Source: Halomonas denitrificans (GTDB taxonomy: Bacteria; Pseudomonadota; Gammaproteobacteria; Xanthomonadales; Wenzhouxiangellaceae). Taken from it: a DNA stretch of 64,000 nucleotides. Location: assembly GCA_019800895.1 (NCBI GenBank), contig JAHVKF010000003.1, forward strand, positions 620,001 through 684,000, given 5' to 3'. Under the pieces are notes generated by a model. That model was not told the origin of the DNA. It worked only from the letters and a program-made list of their open reading frames with translations, and made no database searches. Position 1 is the stretch's first letter. Every line of letters starts with the position of its first letter. This document shows positions 61,082 to 64,000 of the stretch, in pieces. The position numbers were made by a program, and so were the translations under genes.

Positions 61082-61499
61082 GGTGTGAACCGGGTATTGA
61101 ACGCAGGCCATGTTAACCTTGTTTTAACAGGCTCGAAGCAGAGGACAGTCTATTTGCCGAAAGCGGGGCGGTATCCAGACATCCGCCGCTCCGGTTGCCG
61201 CCAGAAGACTCGTGGTGTGCCCCAGGCCATCACGGCTGCATGTTGTTGAGCAGGTCGTTTCATCCCTCGTGTTGCTCGGCACCTCCGGTTTGCACCGTGA
61301 TGGTCCGATTCCCCGTTCGTGCGTGCGCCCTGCGGTGCGCCGGGAGCGGTCTCCGTCAAGTTCAGGCTACGCCCGGGTCGTTCCTCGGCGAAGGTTCGCG
61401 CGCGTCCGGCCGATCCGTTCGGCCCGTCCGACGCCCGTCCTTCCGGTCCGACTGGGTCTGTTGACCTCGAAACACCAACACACAGAGAGAGAACGAACC
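61082..61499. other. divergent thrB/TonB-receptor control region
   Basis: No gene supported. Contains an inverted repeat TGTTAA-N7-TTAACA near the thrB start (about 61111-61130) and a leader of up to 360 bases before the receptor gene. No cobalamin or other riboswitch box recognised. Confidence 0.5.
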
Positions 61500-63992
61500 A
61501 TGCCAAGACGAGATCGATTGACACAGGCCGTCCTCTGGGGACTGGCCGCTTCGACGTCCGCAAGCGTGTTCGCGCAGGACAACGAGGCCGCGAACAACGA
61601 GGAGGCGGACTCCAAGGAGATCAGCCGCATCGTCGTCACCGCGACCAAGACCGAGGAGGTCGACCTCCAGTCCGCACCGATCACGGTGCAGGCGGTGGAC
61701 CAGAAGGCGCTGACCGAGATGAACATCGGCAACTTCGACGACCTTCGCAGCAACACGCCGAGCCTCAACGCCGCCAGCCGCGGCCCGGGTCAGCAGACGA
61801 TCTACATCCGCGGCCTCGCGGTCCAGCCGATCACCGTTCTCCTGTCGGGCGCGCAGGGGACCTCGCCCAACGTCGCGCTGTATCTCGACGAGCAGCCGGT
61901 GACCGCGCCGGGGCGCAACCTGGACGTCTACGCGACCGACCTCGAGCGCATCGAGGTGCTGCCGGGACCGCAGGGCACGCTGTTCGGCGCCAGCTCCCAG
62001 GCCGGCACGATCCGCTACATCACCAACAAGCCGCAGCTGGGCCTGTTCGACGCCGGGTTCACGGGCGAGGCCTCGTTCACCAAGGACGGTGAATTCAACA
62101 GTTCCGGCGAGGGCTTCTTCAACCTGCCGATCGGCAATTCGACCGCCGCTCGAATCGCGTTCTACAACGTCAACCTCGGCGGCTACATCGACAACGTGCT
62201 CGGCGAGTTCACGCTGGATCCGGAGATCAACCCGGAATCCGCGGTCGATCTCGGTCCGGACGCGACCTACCAGACGGTCAACAACGCGGACCTGGTCGAG
62301 GAGAATTTCAACGACAGCTACTACAAGGGCCTGCGCGCCGGGCTGTTCCACGAGTTCAACTCGGACTGGAACCTGCTGGTCCAGAACACCTACCAGGAGC
62401 TGGGCGCCGACGGGGTGTTCGACTACGACCCCGAGGTCGGTGATCTCGAGGTCTCGCGTTTCTTCCCCGATGAACTCAAGGACGAGTTCAACCAGACCAC
62501 CTGGACCCTCGAAGGCCGCCTCGGCGCGCTGAACATGGTCTACACGGGCGGCTACCTCGATCGCGAGGTCAACCAGTCGGTCGATTACACCGGCTACAAC
62601 AACGCCGGCGCGTTCATCGCCTACTACACCTGCACCTACGACAACCCGGATTACATCGTCAACTACGACATCGATCCGCGCTTCATCACGGAGAACCGCG
62701 AGTGCCTGGACCCGACCAAGGGCACCAAGATCCTCCAGGAGCACGAGCGCTTCACGCAGGAGTTCCGGATCTCCACGCCGGCCGAGAACCGCTGGCGTTT
62801 TGTCGGCGGGGTGTACTACGACGACTTCCAGATCGATACGCAGGACGATTACTTCTACCTGGCCACGCCGGACCTCGGCTTCGCGCCGAACGCGCCGATC
62901 TCCGACGCCTTCCAGGTCAATCCCGAGACCCGTCCGGCCGGGGTGGCGTTCTTCAACGACATCCGTCGGACCGAGGAACAGCTGGCCTTCTTCGGCGAGT
63001 TCAGCTACGAGTTGATCCCGGACACGCTGCAGGCCACGATCGGGGCCCGCGCCTACGAGATCGAGTCGGACTTCAAGGGCTCGTCGAACTTCGCCAACGG
63101 CATCTTCTCCGGGTCCGTCGACCTCGACAGCGGGCGTGACTACGACGTCGACGGTGGTCACACGCCGGAGCCGCTGGAGCAGGACGACGTGATCACCAAG
63201 CTGAACGTGTCGTGGACCCCCGACGCCAACACGATGCTGTACTTCACCCGCTCGGAAGGGTTCCGCCCCGGCGGCTGGAACCGCGGCGGCGGCATCCCGT
63301 CGGTCAATCCGGACTTCCCGACCGTCAGCGCGACCTACGACACCGATGACGTGACCAACTGGGAACTGGGTTGGAAGACACTGCTGTTCGGCAACTCCTT
63401 CCGCTTCAACGGTGCCGCGTACTTCATCGAGTGGGAGAACATGCAGGTCTCGCGCTTCGACCCGCAGAACGTGTCGATCCTGACCTTCATCGAGAACTCG
63501 GCCGATTCCGAGATCTTCGGTATCGAGACCGACTTCGCGTGGCGAGCGACGCCGAACTTCACCCTCTATGGTGCGGTGTCCTACAACGACACCGAGCTGA
63601 CCGACGTCGACGCCCAGGTCATCGAGCTCGCGCCGATTGGCAGCCAGCTGCCGCTGGTGCCCGAGCTGCAGGCCAGCCTGCGCGGACGCTACGAGCAGTC
63701 GATGGACTGGGAGTGGGCCGACTACGGCTTCGTCCAGGTCTCCGGCAAGTACTCGGGCAAGTCGTACAGCTCGCTGGTCGCCGAGGAGCGTCGCGAGCAG
63801 GATGCCTACGCGATCTTCAACGCGGCGGCGGGCATCTCGCGCGGAAGCTGGACGGCGGAGCTGTTCGTCGAGAACCTGTTCGACGAGCGTGCCGAGCTGT
63901 TCATCAACACGCAGGACGACATCCCGCGGATCACGACCAACCGACCGATGACCGCGGGCATCCGCCTGACCTACCGGTTCCTGCCGCTGTAA
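61500..63992 (+). CDS. TonB-dependent receptor
   Basis: 830 aa outer-membrane beta-barrel. Signal peptide ending ASVFAQ (about residue 24). TonB-box-like EISRIVVTATKTEEVDLQSA, plug domain about 50-175 (APITVQAVDQKALTEM, IYIRGLAVQPITVLL, ERIEVLPGPQGTLFGASSQAG), then a 22-strand-type barrel ending in the aromatic C-terminus RLTYRFLPL. Two cysteines in YYTCTYDNPDY and ENRECLDPTK may form an extracellular disulfide. GAGAGAG precedes ATG 61500. The short plug and absence of siderophore context suggest a carbohydrate- or other nutrient-type receptor; the substrate is unknown. Confidence 0.94.
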   Translation: MPRRDRLTQAVLWGLAASTSASVFAQDNEAANNEEADSKEISRIVVTATKTEEVDLQSAPITVQAVDQKALTEMNIGNFDDLRSNTPSLNAASRGPGQQTIYIRGLAVQPITVLLSGAQGTSPNVALYLDEQPVTAPGRNLDVYATDLERIEVLPGPQGTLFGASSQAGTIRYITNKPQLGLFDAGFTGEASFTKDGEFNSSGEGFFNLPIGNSTAARIAFYNVNLGGYIDNVLGEFTLDPEINPESAVDLGPDATYQTVNNADLVEENFNDSYYKGLRAGLFHEFNSDWNLLVQNTYQELGADGVFDYDPEVGDLEVSRFFPDELKDEFNQTTWTLEGRLGALNMVYTGGYLDREVNQSVDYTGYNNAGAFIAYYTCTYDNPDYIVNYDIDPRFITENRECLDPTKGTKILQEHERFTQEFRISTPAENRWRFVGGVYYDDFQIDTQDDYFYLATPDLGFAPNAPISDAFQVNPETRPAGVAFFNDIRRTEEQLAFFGEFSYELIPDTLQATIGARAYEIESDFKGSSNFANGIFSGSVDLDSGRDYDVDGGHTPEPLEQDDVITKLNVSWTPDANTMLYFTRSEGFRPGGWNRGGGIPSVNPDFPTVSATYDTDDVTNWELGWKTLLFGNSFRFNGAAYFIEWENMQVSRFDPQNVSILTFIENSADSEIFGIETDFAWRATPNFTLYGAVSYNDTELTDVDAQVIELAPIGSQLPLVPELQASLRGRYEQSMDWEWADYGFVQVSGKYSGKSYSSLVAEERREQDAYAIFNAAAGISRGSWTAELFVENLFDERAELFINTQDDIPRITTNRPMTAGIRLTYRFLPL

Positions 63993-64000
63993 TCCCTGCG

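Noticed and set aside
61362-63161. 599-aa minus-strand open frame opposite the TonB-dependent receptor
   Set aside because: Antisense shadow; Val/Asp/Glu-rich without domain features.
1-64000. rRNA, tRNA or tmRNA genes, phage integrase or IS transposase
   Set aside because: None could be recognised in reading both strands. The island therefore has no visible mobility gene in this window.

Overview
The window is chromosomal DNA of a high-GC Gammaproteobacterium. The gene set (OxyR with AhpC/AhpD, a DPP IV-type S9 peptidase, a TonB-dependent receptor, RNase R-RlmB, S6-S18-L9-DnaB, a crt carotenoid cluster, many GTG/TTG starts, tight ATGA/GTGA gene overlaps) and the repeat-laden intergenic regions fit the Xanthomonadales/Chromatiales border, perhaps a Wenzhouxiangella-like marine bacterium. 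That placement is inference, because no rRNA or tRNA gene is visible.

Layout. 1-9068: RNA processing (rlmB, rnr), two cell-wall hydrolases with a lipoprotein, then rpsF-rpsR-rplI and dnaB. 9069-11488: a repeat mosaic around a pair of Cys-rich membrane proteins. 11489-16853: DPP IV-like peptidase, DUF4920 protein, prpB-prpC of the methylcitrate cycle. 17262-21381: oxyR, an nfeD-SPFH membrane pair, and ahpC and ahpD, a coherent peroxide-defence block. 21481-25761: thioesterase, trpS, FAH-family hydrolase, two tandem CrcB fluoride channels, a small membrane protein. 25762-26683: dense repeats. 26684-34100: DUF2207-LemA pair, MEST-like hydrolase, DUF4235 protein, and a coupled three-gene operon (retropepsin-like protease, inactive transglutaminase with 7TM, ATP-grasp ligase). 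34101-44947: stand-alone EF-G, slyX pair, a hydrolase, persulfide dioxygenase-rhodanese, SulP-USP pair, membrane-anchored nucleotide cyclase. 44994-46958: ExeM-type secreted nuclease.

47100-51230 is a conspicuously AT-richer island with foreign codon use: a 75-aa acidic protein, a GHKL (MORC/Hsp90-like) ATPase carrying a C-terminal PD-(D/E)XK-like nuclease motif, and a methyltransferase fused to a RipA-like four-helix membrane module. It is the best candidate in the window for an undescribed system, probably defensive.

51228-58160 returns to high GC: a GFA-family protein and a carotenoid cluster (crtI-crtB divergent from crtE, then an ABC-2 exporter pair, then crtZ) with no lycopene cyclase. 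58168-61081 is a coupled thrB-thrC-HAD phosphatase operon, divergent from a TonB-dependent receptor that ends the window.

Intergenic DNA is populated by at least six repeat families: a GCGTCCATCCTCTAG-ended inverted-repeat element, CCCGGGT hairpins, CCGGGACCCAG palindromes, CGCAGAGACGCGGAGACG repeats, GTGGGAGTGAGCTTGCGAG repeats and CTAGTCCCTG repeats. Several form long duplications, and one copy appears to have rewritten the end of a gene.
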